Assembly: GCF_900182725.1 (NCBI RefSeq)
Contig: NZ_FXTO01000007.1
Span: 62,001-126,000 of the forward strand
Source of the DNA: Thalassovita litoralis
Lineage (GTDB): Bacteria > Pseudomonadota > Alphaproteobacteria > Rhodobacterales > Rhodobacteraceae
Length of the DNA stretch: 64,000 nt
Reading direction: 5' to 3'
Part shown: positions 8,895-18,162 of the stretch, in pieces
Layout of the letters: every line of letters begins with the position of its first letter
Position numbering within the stretch: position 1 is the first letter of the stretch
Program-made: the position numbers and the translations under genes
The notes under the pieces: model-generated
The model's input: only the letters and a program-made list of their open reading frames with translations
Databases searched by the model: none
Told to the model about the DNA's origin: nothing

Positions 8895-10677
8895 ATTTCT
8901 TCCTTTTGAAGCTGGACTTGATATTGCCAAACACATCAGGCTTGTACCCGTGGCTGCGCATAATCAGGTATTGCTGGGTAAAGGTGATGGTGTTGTTGGT
9001 GATCCAGTACAGCACTAACCCCGATGCAAAGCCACCCAGCATGAACATGAATACCCAAGGCATCCAGGCAAAGATCATGGCCTGCGTTGCATCGGTGGGG
9101 GCCGGATTCAGTTTTTGTTGCAGCCACATCGAAATGCCCAGCAGAATCGGCAGAATGCCCAGACTGATGATCGCAAGGAAGCTGTCCGGTGTCGGGGCTG
9201 CAAAGGGCAGCAGGCCGAACAGGTTCAGGATGGACGATGGATCGGGCGCGGACAGGTCGCGAATCCAGCCGACCCACGGCGCATGGCGCAGTTCCAGCGT
9301 GACGAAGATCACCTTGTACAGCGAGAAGAAGATCGGAATCTGGATCAGGATTGGCAGACAGCCCGAGGCGGGGTTTACCTTTTCCTTCTTGTACAGTTCC
9401 ATCATCGCCTGCTGAAGTTTCGCACGGTCATCGCCTGCGGTTTTCTTCAGTTCTTCCATCTTCGGCTGAAGCTCTTTCATCTTCGCCATCGAGGCGTAGG
9501 ATTTATAAGCCAGCGGGAAAACGATCGCTTTCAGAACGATAGTCAGGGCGATGATCGACCAGCCCATGTTGCCGATGAAGCCATGCAGGAAGTGCAGCAA
9601 TTGGAAGATCGGCTTGGTCAGGAAAAAGAACCAGCCCCAGTCGATCGAATCGATGAATTTTGCCACCCCTGCGTTTTCGTAGCCGCGGATGGTTTCCCAC
9701 TCTTTGGCGCCTGAAAACAGTTGGGTGTCCGCAACAACCGTTGCGCCGGGGGCGACGGTTTGCGTGGGCTGAACTGCTTCCGCCTGATAAATGCCGCGGC
9801 GTTCATCGTATTTGACCACGGATTTGAACGGGGTGCCGTTCGACGGGATCAGGGTAGACATCCAATAGTGATCCGTGAAACCGACCCAGCCGGTTTCTGC
9901 CACTTTGGTCACGTCTGCGCGTGTGCCTTCAGCCGCGTTGAAATCCATGTCTTCCAGATTGCTATAGGTCGTTTCCGTCAGTTCCCCATCGGCCATAGCA
10001 ATCGTGCCCTCATGGAGAATGAAGAATTTTTTAATGTTCTTCGGCTCTCCGTGGCGGGCCAGAATGCCATAGGGTGCCAAGGCGACGGACCCGGTGCCAT
10101 TGTTGGTGACAGATTGCTGAACCGCGAACATGTAATCTTCGTCAATCGACAGCGTGCGGCGGAAAACCTGACCTTTGCCATTGTCCCACATCAGTGAAAT
10201 CGGGGTGGCTGGGGTCAGTGTGGTGCCATTTTCAACGGACCAGAGCGTATTAGGGCCGGGGACATCGTCGGGCGACAGGCCCGCGCCTGCGGCCCAGCCG
10301 AACAGGGCATAGAATGCGTTTTCAGCCCCCACCGGAGCCAGAACCGTCACAATGGGCGAATTCGGGTCCGTGGTTTCGCGATAGTCCTTGAGGGCCAATT
10401 GGTCGATGCGGCCGCCCAGAAGCGAAACAGAGCCTTCAACGCGTGGGGTGTCGATGGCCAGTCGCGGTGCATCCGCGGTGGCCTCTGTCGCGGCCGCTTG
10501 TGCGGGGGCCGTTTCAGCCGTGCTTGGGGTGGCTGGTGTCGAAACGACCTCGGACGTTGCGGCGGGCGCATTCGGATCCACGGGCTTTTCCGGCGGTGGG
10601 AAAAGAATGAACCATACGAGGATGACGACAAAGCTGAGAGCTGTTGCCAAAATGAGGTTCTTGTTCTGAGAGTCCAT
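8893..10677 (-). CDS. yidC: Membrane protein insertase YidC
   Basis: 594 residues. YidC inserts membrane proteins alone or with SecYEG. An N-terminal anchor (residues about 7-25) is followed by a Pro/Ala/Thr-rich linker, the large periplasmic beta domain (about 70-340), and the conserved five-helix core beginning near FFFLTKPIFQLLHF. The core contains the cytoplasmic hairpin KMKELQPKMEELKK and the NPASGCLPILIQIPIF segment, and the C-terminus is basic (SSFKRKK). It belongs to the rpmH-rnpA-yidD-yidC neighbourhood, here interrupted by ttcA and an EAL gene. Confidence 0.97.
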   Translation of the reverse strand: MDSQNKNLILATALSFVVILVWFILFPPPEKPVDPNAPAATSEVVSTPATPSTAETAPAQAAATEATADAPRLAIDTPRVEGSVSLLGGRIDQLALKDYRETTDPNSPIVTVLAPVGAENAFYALFGWAAGAGLSPDDVPGPNTLWSVENGTTLTPATPISLMWDNGKGQVFRRTLSIDEDYMFAVQQSVTNNGTGSVALAPYGILARHGEPKNIKKFFILHEGTIAMADGELTETTYSNLEDMDFNAAEGTRADVTKVAETGWVGFTDHYWMSTLIPSNGTPFKSVVKYDERRGIYQAEAVQPTQTVAPGATVVADTQLFSGAKEWETIRGYENAGVAKFIDSIDWGWFFFLTKPIFQLLHFLHGFIGNMGWSIIALTIVLKAIVFPLAYKSYASMAKMKELQPKMEELKKTAGDDRAKLQQAMMELYKKEKVNPASGCLPILIQIPIFFSLYKVIFVTLELRHAPWVGWIRDLSAPDPSSILNLFGLLPFAAPTPDSFLAIISLGILPILLGISMWLQQKLNPAPTDATQAMIFAWMPWVFMFMLGGFASGLVLYWITNNTITFTQQYLIMRSHGYKPDVFGNIKSSFKRKK

Positions 10678-10785
10678 CGGGATCCTGGCCTGTCCTGGTG
10701 AAGTTCAGGCTGGTTCAACAGAGTGCGGCCCAAAAGGTCAAGCGGTTTCCCCCTGAAACATGGCGTTGTGCGGCACTTCGCGGGG

Positions 10786-12309
10786 TCAAATCTGCTTGCG
10801 ACCGATACGCGGGGGGGCTTTTACGCGGGACTCGTGTGCGCGGATCCAATCCAGCGTCTGTTCAAAGGGCATGGGGCGTGCGATGCCGAAGCCCTGAACA
10901 TGGCCGCAACCCAACTGTGCCAACAGGGTATGTTCCCCGGCTGTTTCCACACCTTCGGCCAGTGTTTCCAGCCCCAGCCGCTCTGCCATCGACAGGATTG
11001 CCGTGACCATGCGCTGCTGTTCGGGATCGCGATCCACCTTCATGACAAAAGAACGGTCGATCTTGATCCGCTGGACCGCAAACCGACGGATCGAGGAGAT
11101 GGAGGCATGGCCCGTGCCGAAATCATCCAGATCAATACTGCACCCCAGTTGGGCCAGCGCATTGATGTTGCGGGAAATGACATCGTCCGGGGATGCGGCC
11201 ACCACAGTTTCCAGAACTTCGATACACAGCCGGTCCGGGGGCAGGTCGAAACGGTCCAGTTCCCAGCGGATTTTTTCCACCAGTTTGGGGTTGCGCAGTT
11301 CCTGTTCTGCAAAATTCACCCCTACAATGGGGACATTTACCCCGGCGCTATCCCAATTTTGCAAGGCGGTCAGCGCGCGGGTCAGCATGACCTCGCCCAG
11401 CCGTTCCAGCAATCCGGCATCTTGCAGAACAGGAAGAAAATCGCCGGGCGGGATAATACCCTGTTCGGGGTGAATCCAACGTGCAAGCGATTCAAAACCA
11501 GTGATGTGTCCGGTGTCCGTGGAAATTTGCGGTTGGAACCAAGGATGAATTTGTCCGTTTTCCAAGGCCTTGGCGGCTTGGTCTGTTAGATTGCTGCGGG
11601 TCAGGCAGGGGGATTTCATTCCTTCGGTCCATGCACGGATCGCCGAAGGCGCATTGGCGCGGGCATCATCCATCGCGGCCAGCGTATTCTGCATCATTCG
11701 CATCCCGTTGCGGTGGGTATTTTGCTGGCTCAATGAAAACCCGATAGAACAAGAAATAAAGACGCTGGTCGCATCCATCGCTATGGGTTCTTCTACTGCG
11801 GTTTGCAGGCGGCGGGCCAGTTGGATCGCGGTTTCCAAATCCAGCAATTTGACGGGGGACAATACCACTGCAATCACATCGGGTTCCGGTTGCAGCACCA
11901 GATCGCCCTGACGCAGGGCGGCACCAACACGATCCCGCACCCGGTTCATCACCCGGCCTGTTGCGGCCTGCCCATAGCGGTCCAATAGTTCCTGATAATC
12001 ATCCAGTGCAATCAGGTAGCAGGCAAAGGCGCGTTGATGGTGATGGGCTGATTGCAGGCGGGTATCCAGAACCACATCCAGCGGAGGTAATTCGGTTGGT
12101 TCCGATGGCTGAGAGAACTGACCGAATCCACCAACCAGCGCGTAAAGGATCGGAAAACCAAGGGAAATGCCCAGCAGATACGCCTCGCCCCCAACCCAGT
12201 AGGCCCCCAGTACCGCGGCAGGCAGAAAAGCCAGAATATGCGGGCCGGTCAAAGCAAGGCGCAGTTTCTTGCGCAGATGGGGCATGGCCGGCAGGCGGGG
12301 CGTGGTCAT
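10786..12309 (-). CDS. GGDEF/EAL protein, probable cyclic-di-GMP phosphodiesterase
   Basis: 507 residues. Two hydrophobic segments (about 20-55) precede a degenerate GGDEF domain in which the signature position reads PEPDVIAV, so no cyclase activity is expected. The EAL domain (about 250-500) keeps the catalytic set: ESLAR in place of EALVR, VNFAEQE, EVLET, DDFGTG, KIDRSF, ETLAEGVE and QGF. It should hydrolyse c-di-GMP, perhaps gated by the degenerate half. ATG at 12309 has GAAAGG upstream; a GTG at 12333 is an alternative. It lies between ttcA and yidC on the same strand. Confidence 0.88.
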   Translation of the reverse strand: MTTPRLPAMPHLRKKLRLALTGPHILAFLPAAVLGAYWVGGEAYLLGISLGFPILYALVGGFGQFSQPSEPTELPPLDVVLDTRLQSAHHHQRAFACYLIALDDYQELLDRYGQAATGRVMNRVRDRVGAALRQGDLVLQPEPDVIAVVLSPVKLLDLETAIQLARRLQTAVEEPIAMDATSVFISCSIGFSLSQQNTHRNGMRMMQNTLAAMDDARANAPSAIRAWTEGMKSPCLTRSNLTDQAAKALENGQIHPWFQPQISTDTGHITGFESLARWIHPEQGIIPPGDFLPVLQDAGLLERLGEVMLTRALTALQNWDSAGVNVPIVGVNFAEQELRNPKLVEKIRWELDRFDLPPDRLCIEVLETVVAASPDDVISRNINALAQLGCSIDLDDFGTGHASISSIRRFAVQRIKIDRSFVMKVDRDPEQQRMVTAILSMAERLGLETLAEGVETAGEHTLLAQLGCGHVQGFGIARPMPFEQTLDWIRAHESRVKAPPRIGRKQI

Positions 12310-12366
12310 GGCGAACCTTTCTTTCCGAGTCACCGGAAAGTTAGGTCACCGAGTCTCAACCACTCC

Positions 12367-13236
12367 TTAACGCAGCTTGGGAATTTCAGTGTCGATTTGC
12401 TGAAAATTGTTCTGGCCCAGTGTCAGACCGGCAAAATCGAACAATTTCGGATCCAGCATATGCGAGGGTCTGATATTCATCAGCGCCCGGAACATCACCT
12501 GACGACGCCCCGGCGCATTTTTTTCCCATTGATCAAGGATTTGCTTGACCTGCTCACGTTGCAACCCGTCCTGTGATCCGCACAGATCGCATGGGATGAT
12601 GGGATAATTCATCTGACGGGCAAATTTTTCGCAATCGGCTTCGGCGACATGGGCCAGCGGGCGATAAACGAACAGATCGCCTTCTTCGTTGACCAGCTTG
12701 GGCGGCATGGTTGCCAGACGCCCGCCGTGGAACAGATTCATGAAAAACGTTTCCAGAATATCGTCCCGGTGATGGCCCAGAACCACCGCAGAACAGCCCT
12801 CCTCGCGGGCGATTCGGTACAGATTGCCCCGGCGCAGGCGGGAACACAGGGCGCAATAGGTGCGGCCTTGTGGAACCTTATCCATGACAACGGAATAGGT
12901 ATCCTGATATTCGATCCGGTGAGGGACGCCCATTTTTTCCAGAAACTCAGGCAGGACCGTGGCGGGGAAACCGGGCTGGCCCTGATCCAGATTGCAGGCC
13001 AGCAAATCGACCGGCAGCAAACCGCGCCATTTCAGTTCGTGCAGCACCGCCAGCAGGGTGTAGCTGTCCTTGCCACCCGACAGACACACCAGCCAACGCG
13101 CACCCGGTTCGATCATGCCATATTGTTCGATCGCTTCACGCGTGTAGCGCACGATCCGCTTGCGCAGCTTTTTGAAATCGGCGGATTTAGGGGCGCCATG
13201 AAACAGCGGATGAATGTCGTCTTCGGTGTCCAGCAT
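12367..13236 (-). CDS. ttcA: tRNA 2-thiocytidine(32) synthetase TtcA
   Basis: 289 residues. TtcA thiolates C32 of certain tRNAs using an Fe-S cluster. The PP-loop [10 protein letters not shown] is near residues 50-59, and the two CxxC pairs that hold the cluster are CALC (about 131-134) and CDLC (about 216-219). It starts three bases after yidD ends, so it is coupled to the rpmH-rnpA-yidD transcript and its expression is tied to translation genes. The C-terminus ends with a normal family length. Confidence 0.93.
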   Translation of the reverse strand: MLDTEDDIHPLFHGAPKSADFKKLRKRIVRYTREAIEQYGMIEPGARWLVCLSGGKDSYTLLAVLHELKWRGLLPVDLLACNLDQGQPGFPATVLPEFLEKMGVPHRIEYQDTYSVVMDKVPQGRTYCALCSRLRRGNLYRIAREEGCSAVVLGHHRDDILETFFMNLFHGGRLATMPPKLVNEEGDLFVYRPLAHVAEADCEKFARQMNYPIIPCDLCGSQDGLQREQVKQILDQWEKNAPGRRQVMFRALMNIRPSHMLDPKLFDFAGLTLGQNNFQQIDTEIPKLR

Positions 13237-13238
13237 GG

Positions 13239-13472
13239 TTATTTCTTTCTGGGGTCGGGAACCGGGTCATATCCATCGCCGCCTAGGGGGTGGCAGCGTC
13301 CAATGCGGCGTAACGCCAGCCAAGACCCGCGGATTGCGCCGTGTTTTTCCAAAGCTTCCAACGCATAGGCGCTGCATGTGGGCTGATACCGGCAATTGAA
13401 GCCAACCCAAGGGCTGAACAATAGCCGATAGGCCCGAACGGGAAGGGCGGCGATATGGGCCAATGGCGTCAT
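13239..13472 (-). CDS. yidD: Membrane protein insertion efficiency factor YidD
   Basis: 77 residues. The family signature is clear: [20 protein letters not shown] then YALEAL, and [15 protein letters not shown] near the end, with three conserved cysteines. YidD helps YidC-dependent insertion. A longer open frame exists upstream, but ATG at 13472 gives the family length and follows rnpA by 11 bases; the longer form would overlap rnpA. It ends two bases before ttcA. Confidence 0.94.
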   Translation of the reverse strand: MTPLAHIAALPVRAYRLLFSPWVGFNCRYQPTCSAYALEALEKHGAIRGSWLALRRIGRCHPLGGDGYDPVPDPRKK

Positions 13473-13483
13473 GGCGGTGGGTC

Positions 13484-13894
13484 TCAGGTCTGATGCAGCT
13501 TTTTCAGCGCATAGATAAGATCGCCTTGCAGGTCTGGAAAGGGCCGGGTTGCCGTTACTTCGGCCCGGCCAATCAGCACATAATCCCATCCGGCCTGTCC
13601 GTATTCCGGCAGAATAAGCCGCGCCACCTCGCGCAAGCGCCGTTTGGCGCGGTTGCGGGCCACTGCGTTGCCTACCTTTTTGGAACAGGTAAAACCCACG
13701 CGGGTTCCCCGTGCGGGTTCATCAGGGCTGCGTTTTCGCGCCTGAACCATCATGCCCTTTGTCCCTTGTCGCCGCGCACGGGCGGCTAGCAGGAAATCGG
13801 CACGTTTTTCCAGAACCTCAGGACAAACGGAAACCGCCGGGGGATTATTCCCTTGTCTGGCTGTGCCATCCATAGGGGCCTCCGGCGGTGCCAT
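13484..13894 (-). CDS. rnpA: Ribonuclease P protein component
   Basis: 136 residues. RnpA is the protein subunit of RNase P, which matures tRNA 5' ends. The RNR signature is [14 protein letters not shown] (about residues 78-91), preceded by GFTCSKKVG. The N-terminal 30 residues before EVLEKRADF are an extension common in alphaproteobacteria. ATG at 13894 has GGACGGA just upstream, supporting this start. It follows rpmH by 23 bases and shares its promoter. Confidence 0.94.
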   Translation of the reverse strand: MAPPEAPMDGTARQGNNPPAVSVCPEVLEKRADFLLAARARRQGTKGMMVQARKRSPDEPARGTRVGFTCSKKVGNAVARNRAKRRLREVARLILPEYGQAGWDYVLIGRAEVTATRPFPDLQGDLIYALKKLHQT

Positions 13895-13917
13895 ATCCGT
13901 CCTGAAATCGACTGAGC

Positions 13918-14052
13918 TTATGCGCTCAGCGATTTACGGCCGCGTGCGCGACGGGCGTTCAGGATTTTACGGCCTGCTTTTGTAGCCATACGCGCACGGA
14001 ACCCGTGGCGGCGCTTGCGAACCAGGTTCGAGGGCTGGTAGGTGCGTTTCAT
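13918..14052 (-). CDS. rpmH: 50S ribosomal protein L34
   Basis: 44 residues, the standard length. The protein begins [20 protein letters not shown] and ends [10 protein letters not shown], a typical L34. It is the first gene of the rpmH-rnpA-yidD-ttcA cluster. A near-consensus promoter lies about 70 bases upstream, fitting a highly expressed ribosomal gene. Confidence 0.97.
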
Positions 14053-14121
14053 CGCTCCGTCTCCAAATCATCTGGGGGCTGGACAAGCGGATTCGCCCGG
14101 CCCGTGGTATCCGAAGCCCGT

Positions 14122-14150
14122 CCTATAGGGGGGGCGTTTCGATAAGTCAA
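14122..14150 (-). promoter_or_regulatory. Sigma70-type promoter of rpmH
   Basis: On the minus strand TTGACT (14150-14145) is followed after exactly 17 bases by TATAGG (14127-14122). The spacer is GC-rich. The likely start of transcription is near 14115, giving an rpmH leader of about 60 bases. The gap between here and the divergent gene at 14331 shows no other gene. Confidence 0.7.
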
Positions 14151-14330
14151 ATCCCCGAATGCGCTTTTGCAACAAAAAGACAGCGGATTTTGCGGGGAAA
14201 TGTTTCAGGTCGCGGGGATATCCCCCAATGCCCCAGAAAATAAGGTGCTTTGTTGTAACTGACGATCAAGCTGGCGTGAGAGGTCTATCTTCTGTCTGCG
14301 TATACCCGCATCTTGGCCGGGACGCCAAAG

Positions 14331-15074
14331 ATGGGGAAAACTGTGGAAGATAAACGTATCGCACCGCGCAATGGGTTGGGCCGGATGCTGCCATTGCTGG
14401 TGATTCTGGCGGTGGCGCTGGTCGGGGGCTACTGGCTGCGGGACTGGCTGAGCTTTGAAACCCTGCGCGACAATCGGCACGCGTTGCTGTTCTTTCGGGA
14501 CAGCCATTATGGGGTCACGGTGGCGGTATTCATGACAGTTTACGTTGTTATCGTGGCATTTTCCCTGCCCGGCAGCGCGATTGCCACATTAACCGGGGGC
14601 TTTCTGTTTTCCACCTTTCCCGGCGTTGCGTTCAATGTCACGGCGGCGACGGTTGGGGCGGTGCTGATCTTTCTGGCGGCCCGCTGGGGATTGGGGGAAC
14701 GTTTGGCGGCGAAAATGGAAACCAGTCAGGGCGCGGTGAAGAAAATCAAGGATGGTATAGATCAGAATCAGTGGTCCATGCTGTTCCTGATCCGACTGGT
14801 GCCTGCAGTGCCGTTCTTCGTGGCCAATCTGGTGCCCGCCTTGGTGGGGGTGCCGCTGGGGCGATTCGTGATTTCCACCTTTCTGGGCATCATTCCGGGG
14901 GGGCTTGTTTATACTTCGGTCGGGGCCGGTCTGGGCGAGGTGTTCGAGCGCGGGGAAACCCCGAATCTGGGTATTATTTTTGAACCGCAAATTCTGTTGC
15001 CGATTCTGGGGCTGTGTCTTTTGGCGATGCTGCCGATGATGGTGAAGGTCTGGAAGGGCCGGAAAGGGGTCTGA
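14331..15074 (+). CDS. TVP38/TMEM64 family inner-membrane protein
   Basis: 247 residues from ATG 14331; a TTG at 14313 and a GTG at 14343 are alternatives. Hydrophobic segments lie near residues 18-38, 64-86, 90-125, 160-190 and 215-240. The central core with the GSAIATLTGGFLFS and FLIRLVPAVPFFVANLVPAL segments is the VTT/SNARE-associated (DedA-like) domain, members of which are linked to lipid scrambling. The TGA overlaps the ATG of the flavoprotein gene (TGATG), so the two are made together; this pairing is common in bacteria. Confidence 0.85.
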   Translation: MGKTVEDKRIAPRNGLGRMLPLLVILAVALVGGYWLRDWLSFETLRDNRHALLFFRDSHYGVTVAVFMTVYVVIVAFSLPGSAIATLTGGFLFSTFPGVAFNVTAATVGAVLIFLAARWGLGERLAAKMETSQGAVKKIKDGIDQNQWSMLFLIRLVPAVPFFVANLVPALVGVPLGRFVISTFLGIIPGGLVYTSVGAGLGEVFERGETPNLGIIFEPQILLPILGLCLLAMLPMMVKVWKGRKGV

Positions 15075-16489
15075 TGGGGGCGATTAAAACAGATTTATTG
15101 GTGATTGGCGCGGGATCGGGCGGGCTGTCCGTGGCGGCGGGCGCGGCGCAGATGGGGGCGGATGTGACCCTGTTGGAAGGGCATAAAATGGGGGGGGATT
15201 GCCTGAATTATGGCTGCGTCCCGTCCAAGGCGCTGCTGGCCGCAGGACAGGCGGCCCACGCGATGACGACAGGGGCGGCGATGGGGATTACCCCGGTCGC
15301 GCCGCAGGTGGATTATGCCGCTGCCAAGGATCATGTGGCGCGGGTGATTGCTCAGATTGCTCCGGTGGACAGTCAGGAACGGTTCGAGGCGCTGGGCGTG
15401 CGGGTGATCCGCGAATTTGGGCGCTTCACCGGGCCGCGCAGCGTGCAGGCGGGGACGCATGAAATCACGGCGCGGCGGATCGTGATTGCCACGGGATCGT
15501 CCCCGTTGGTGCCGCCGATTCCCGGTTTGGATCGGGTGCCATATCTGACCAATGAAACCCTGTTCGATCTGCGCGAAAAGCCCGATCATCTGCTGATAAT
15601 CGGCGGCGGTCCCATCGGCATGGAAATGGCGCAGGCGCATGTTCGGCTGGGTTGTAAGGTGACGGTGATCGAAGCGGCAAAGGCGTTGGGCAAGGATGAC
15701 CCCGAACTGGCGATGATTGCCATTGATGCCTTGCGCGGCGAAGGCGTCGATATTGTCGAAGGGGCAAAGGCGCTTGCGGTTTCGGGTGCGGCGGGGGCGA
15801 TCAGCGTCGAAACAAGCGCCGGGGTCTTTGCTGGTTCGCACCTGTTGATTGCGGTGGGGCGGCGCCCGAATATCGAAAAGCTGAATCTGGATGCCGCAGG
15901 GATCACCCATAATCACAGGGGGATTGTCGTAGATCACCGATTGCGCAGCTCGAACCGCAAGGTTTACGCGATTGGCGATGTGGCTGGCGGGCTGCAATTT
16001 ACCCATGTGGCGGGCTATCAAGCCGGGCTGATTATCCGCGAGGTGTTGTTCGGTCTGCCCGCAAAGGCACGGACAGCCCATATCCCGTGGGCCACCTATA
16101 CCGATCCTGAAATTGCCCATGTCGGATTGACGGAACACGAAGCGCGGCAGCGGTACGGCGTAAAGCTGGAGGTGGCGCGTTTCGACTATCGCCATAACGA
16201 CCGCGCCATAGCGACCGACCAAACACGCGGATTGATCAAGGTGATGGTGGTCAATGGTCGCCCGGTGGGAGCGTCAATCGTGGGGCATCAGGCGGGGGAA
16301 TTGATTGCGACATGGTCTTTGGCCATTGCCAATGGCGTCAAAATGTCCGGCATTTCCGCGATGATTGCGCCCTATCCAACGATTGCAGAACTTAACAAGC
16401 GGGCTGCGGGTGCCTATTTCTCTCCGAAACTGTTTGATAATCTAAAGGTCAAACGGGTGGTGCGGTTGGTGCAACGCTGGCTGCCATAA
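15074..16489 (+). CDS. FAD-dependent pyridine nucleotide-disulfide oxidoreductase (mercuric-reductase-like)
   Basis: 471 residues. FAD-binding GAGSGG is near residue 13, the redox-active disulfide is CLNYGC (about 42-47) within GGDCLNYGCVPSKAL, the NAD motif is GGGPIGMEMAQA, and YAIGDVAGG binds FAD. The C-terminal dimer domain has PYPT where lipoamide dehydrogenase has the catalytic HxHPT, and there is no terminal cysteine pair as in true MerA. It is therefore neither lipoamide dehydrogenase nor mercuric reductase by residues; its acceptor is unknown. It is coupled to the TVP38-like gene. Confidence 0.86.
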   Translation: MGAIKTDLLVIGAGSGGLSVAAGAAQMGADVTLLEGHKMGGDCLNYGCVPSKALLAAGQAAHAMTTGAAMGITPVAPQVDYAAAKDHVARVIAQIAPVDSQERFEALGVRVIREFGRFTGPRSVQAGTHEITARRIVIATGSSPLVPPIPGLDRVPYLTNETLFDLREKPDHLLIIGGGPIGMEMAQAHVRLGCKVTVIEAAKALGKDDPELAMIAIDALRGEGVDIVEGAKALAVSGAAGAISVETSAGVFAGSHLLIAVGRRPNIEKLNLDAAGITHNHRGIVVDHRLRSSNRKVYAIGDVAGGLQFTHVAGYQAGLIIREVLFGLPAKARTAHIPWATYTDPEIAHVGLTEHEARQRYGVKLEVARFDYRHNDRAIATDQTRGLIKVMVVNGRPVGASIVGHQAGELIATWSLAIANGVKMSGISAMIAPYPTIAELNKRAAGAYFSPKLFDNLKVKRVVRLVQRWLP

Positions 16490-16507
16490 CCCGATGACGG
16501 AGCGCCA

Positions 16508-17890
16508 ATGCTGAACTCGCTTTCGGGCAGATTTCTGATCCTGACGGTCATCTTCGTGATGCTGGCCGAAGTGCTGATCTTCGTTCCCTCGATTGCGCGC
16601 TACCGCGAGGATTATTTGCTGTCGCGTCTGGAACGGGCGCAGATCGCCAGTCTTGCGCTTTTGGCGGACGATATGATTTCGCCCGATCTGGAAGAGGAAT
16701 TGCTGCGCAACGCCGAAGTGTTCAACGTGGTCTTGCGCCGGGATGAGGCGCGGCAGTTGATGCTGTCCTCGCCCTTGCCGCAACCGATCCATGATACGTA
16801 TGACCTGCGCAATGCGCCTGCGTTTGAATTGATCCGTGACGCAATGATCCGGTTATTCGATTCTGAACCCAGGGTGATCCGCGTGGTTGGCAATCCGGTG
16901 CGCGAAGCCGGGTTGCTGATTGAAATCACCATGGAAACCGCGCCGTTGCGTATGGCGATGATAGATTATGGTTTGCGGATTTTGGTGCTTTCGGCGGTGA
17001 TTTCGGCCTTTACTGCTGTGCTGTTGTTTATGGCGGTGCGGGTGTTTCTGGTGCGGCCGATCAAGGGCGTGATCGCACATATGCAAAGCTATGCCGCAAA
17101 CCCCGAGGATGCGCGGCGGATCATGACGCCGGTTTCATCATTGCGCGAGCTGCGCGAAGCCGAAGAGGCGCTGGCGACCATGCAGACCCAATTGACCAGT
17201 GCGCTAAAGCAAAAAGAGCGTCTGGCGCAGCTTGGTGGGGCAGTGGCCAAGGTCAGCCACGATTTGCGCAACATGCTGACCAGCGCGCAATTGTTCACGG
17301 ACCGGATCGAAATGTCCGAAGACCCCGGCGTGAAGCGTTTGGCACCAAAGCTGGTGAATTCAATCACGCGCGCGGTGCATTTGTGCGAGTCGACCTTGGC
17401 CTTTGGCAAAGCCGAAGAACCGGCCCCCCGGCTAAGTCGGGTTTATCTGGCGGATATTGTCAGCGACGTGGTGGATAGCGAACGCCTGTCGGTAGGGGAT
17501 CACGATATTTCTTTTGCCGAGGATGTGCCTGCGACATTGCAGGTCCGCGCCGATGCCGAACAACTGTATCGCGTGATCTTTAACCTTGTGCGCAATGCGC
17601 GGCAGGCCATTGCGCAATCAGGCGAGCCGGGTGAAATTTCGATTCACGCCGAGGAGGACGATGCCCGTTGGTTGATTCGCGTGGCCGATACCGGGCCGGG
17701 GTTGCCGAAAAAAGCCCGTGAACACCTGTTTACCCCCTTTCAGGGCGGTGCCACCAAAGGGGGCAGCGGGTTGGGGCTGGCCATCGCGCAGGAATTGATC
17801 CGGGGTCACGGCGGTGAATTACGGCTGGACTTTACCGGTGCCGAAGGTACGGCGTTTGAAATTTCGTTGCCGCGTGGCGGGGCGGGGTAA
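16508..17890 (+). CDS. Membrane-bound sensor histidine kinase
   Basis: 460 residues. One membrane segment is near residues 8-28 and a second near 155-180, enclosing a periplasmic sensor of about 125 residues; then a HAMP region (VRPIKGVIAHMQ), the phospho-acceptor histidine in KVSHDLRNML (about 253), and the ATPase boxes N (VRNARQAI), G1 (DTGPGLP) and G2 (GGSGLGLAIA). The start lies 18 bases after the flavoprotein stop behind GGAG, so it looks like the third gene of the TVP38-flavoprotein operon. No response regulator is nearby. Confidence 0.88.
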   Translation: MLNSLSGRFLILTVIFVMLAEVLIFVPSIARYREDYLLSRLERAQIASLALLADDMISPDLEEELLRNAEVFNVVLRRDEARQLMLSSPLPQPIHDTYDLRNAPAFELIRDAMIRLFDSEPRVIRVVGNPVREAGLLIEITMETAPLRMAMIDYGLRILVLSAVISAFTAVLLFMAVRVFLVRPIKGVIAHMQSYAANPEDARRIMTPVSSLRELREAEEALATMQTQLTSALKQKERLAQLGGAVAKVSHDLRNMLTSAQLFTDRIEMSEDPGVKRLAPKLVNSITRAVHLCESTLAFGKAEEPAPRLSRVYLADIVSDVVDSERLSVGDHDISFAEDVPATLQVRADAEQLYRVIFNLVRNARQAIAQSGEPGEISIHAEEDDARWLIRVADTGPGLPKKAREHLFTPFQGGATKGGSGLGLAIAQELIRGHGGELRLDFTGAEGTAFEISLPRGGAG

Positions 17891-17972
17891 ACAAAATAAG
17901 GGATTTCAGAACGCGAATTGCGATCTTGGCAGGGCGGATGAAAAAACTTGGAAAATTCTGTTACTTTTGTGC

Positions 17973-18001
17973 TTGCATGTCTGCGCATCAAAGACTAAAC
18001 C
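17973..18001 (+). promoter_or_regulatory. Possible promoter of tRNA-Arg
   Basis: TTGCAT (17973-17978), a 17-base spacer, then TAAACC (17996-18001). A start near 18008 would place transcription a few bases before the tRNA. The -10 match is weak. Confidence 0.35.
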
Positions 18002-18011
18002 CCGGCTCCAC

Positions 18012-18088
18012 GGACTGGTAGCTCAGTTGGATAGAGTACTTGACTACGAATCAAGGGGTCGGGGGTTCGAATCCTCCCCAGTCCGCCA
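18012..18088 (+). tRNA. tRNA-Arg (anticodon ACG)
   Basis: 77 bases including the encoded CCA. The acceptor stem GGACTGG pairs with CCAGTCC, the D-arm contains GCTCAGTTGGATAGAGT, the anticodon stem CTTGA/TCAAG encloses the loop CTACGAA with anticodon ACG, and the T-loop is TTCGAAT. A small hairpin CACTT/AAGTG followed by TTT (18087-18108) may end transcription. Confidence 0.97.
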
Positions 18089-18162
18089 CTTTCCCTTAAG
18101 TGTTTGAATATCCAACTGACATTGCGGCGCTGCCGCAGTTGATCTTTCGACATGTAGCGTAA

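Noticed and set aside
15095-16222. Minus-strand frame of 375 codons opposite the flavoprotein
   Set aside because: Antisense to a clear FAD/NAD enzyme with all motifs; no independent start signals.
15074-16489. Mercury resistance (merA)
   Set aside because: No terminal cysteine pair, no N-terminal metal-binding domain and no mer genes nearby.
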